A DNA stretch of 5,490 nt from NCBI GenBank assembly GCA_958402795.1, contig CATXUX010000070.1, forward strand, positions 1 through 5,490, in the 5' to 3' direction. The DNA is from an uncultured Lachnospiraceae bacterium (GTDB lineage Bacteria > Bacillota > Clostridia > Lachnospirales > Lachnospiraceae). Both the position numbers and the translations under genes were made by a program. Positions 5,337 through 5,490 of this stretch are shown here, in pieces. Position 1 is the first letter of the stretch, and the number at the start of each line of letters is the position of its first letter. The notes under the pieces are model-generated. The model had not been told where the DNA came from and searched no databases. It saw only the letters and a list, made by a program, of their open reading frames with translations.

Positions 5337-5490
5337 TACTCCACAATCTTGCCGTCCTCAATGCGGACAATCCGATCTGCAAGGCGGGCAATGTCGTTGT
5401 TGTGGGTAATCATCACGACAGTTTGCCGGAACTCCGCACTGGTGCGCTTGATAAGCCCCAGCACCTCGGCGCTGGTCTTGCTGTCAAGGT
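5336..5490 (-). CDS. ABC transporter ATP-binding protein, C-terminal part (runs off right edge)
   Basis: Fifty residues plus a stop are visible. They begin LDSKTSAEVL, the D-loop that directly follows the Walker B aspartate-glutamate in exporter ATPases (usually ...DEPTGNLDS), and contain the H-loop in VVMITHN with the switch histidine at visible residue 29. The protein ends RIVRIEDGKIVE, a standard C-terminus of the MacB/LolD/BceA class. The Walker A and B motifs and the start codon lie beyond the window. It ends 14 bp before the permease start and should energise that permease. It is a separate gene from the split ATPase at 1-90/2443-2483. No overlapping segment of the two proteins is visible, so their similarity cannot be judged here. 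Confidence 0.93.
   Translation of the reverse strand, partial: LDSKTSAEVLGLIKRTSAEFRQTVVMITHNNDIARLADRIVRIEDGKIVE

Overview
The window looks like chromosomal DNA from a low-to-mid GC Firmicute, probably a gut-type Clostridia (Lachnospiraceae/Oscillospiraceae-like). That placement is an inference from strong AGGAGG ribosome binding sites, the style of the ABC-exporter proteins and the IS21-family element; no marker gene is present to prove it. Every gene I accept is on the minus strand, so the biological order runs from right to left.

From the right edge, the first transcription unit is an ABC exporter. It has the C-terminal end of an ATP-binding protein (5336-5490, continuing off the window), then a complete 794-residue FtsX/MacB-type permease with two homologous halves (2937-5321). 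A strong intrinsic terminator closes the unit (2894-2923). A short regulatory region follows (2750-2893), with a likely minus-strand promoter and repeated AAATGT/ACATTT boxes arranged like an OmpR-family response-regulator operator.

That promoter should drive a second unit: a small 86-residue membrane protein of unknown function (2489-2749), then, after 5 bp, a second ABC ATP-binding protein. This second ATPase gene is broken. Its first 13 codons plus two bases of codon 14 lie at 2443-2483, and the reading frame resumes at 1-90. Between them sits a complete IS21-family insertion sequence (91-2442, 2352 bp) carrying istA and istB, flanked by a 4-bp target duplication CCGT. Removing the element and one CCGT copy restores an uninterrupted ATPase reading frame up to its Walker A motif at the left window edge. 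A partner permease presumably lies beyond the left edge.

The result is two neighbouring putative ABC exporters, one apparently intact and one inactivated by a structurally complete, possibly recent, insertion. I found no RNA gene, CRISPR array or clearly new system. The points most worth a second look are the IS insertion and its fine structure (24-bp periodic end repeats, and a 15-bp perfect complementary pair at the two ends of the istAB transcript), the repeat-rich operator, and the small membrane protein coupled to the ATPase gene.
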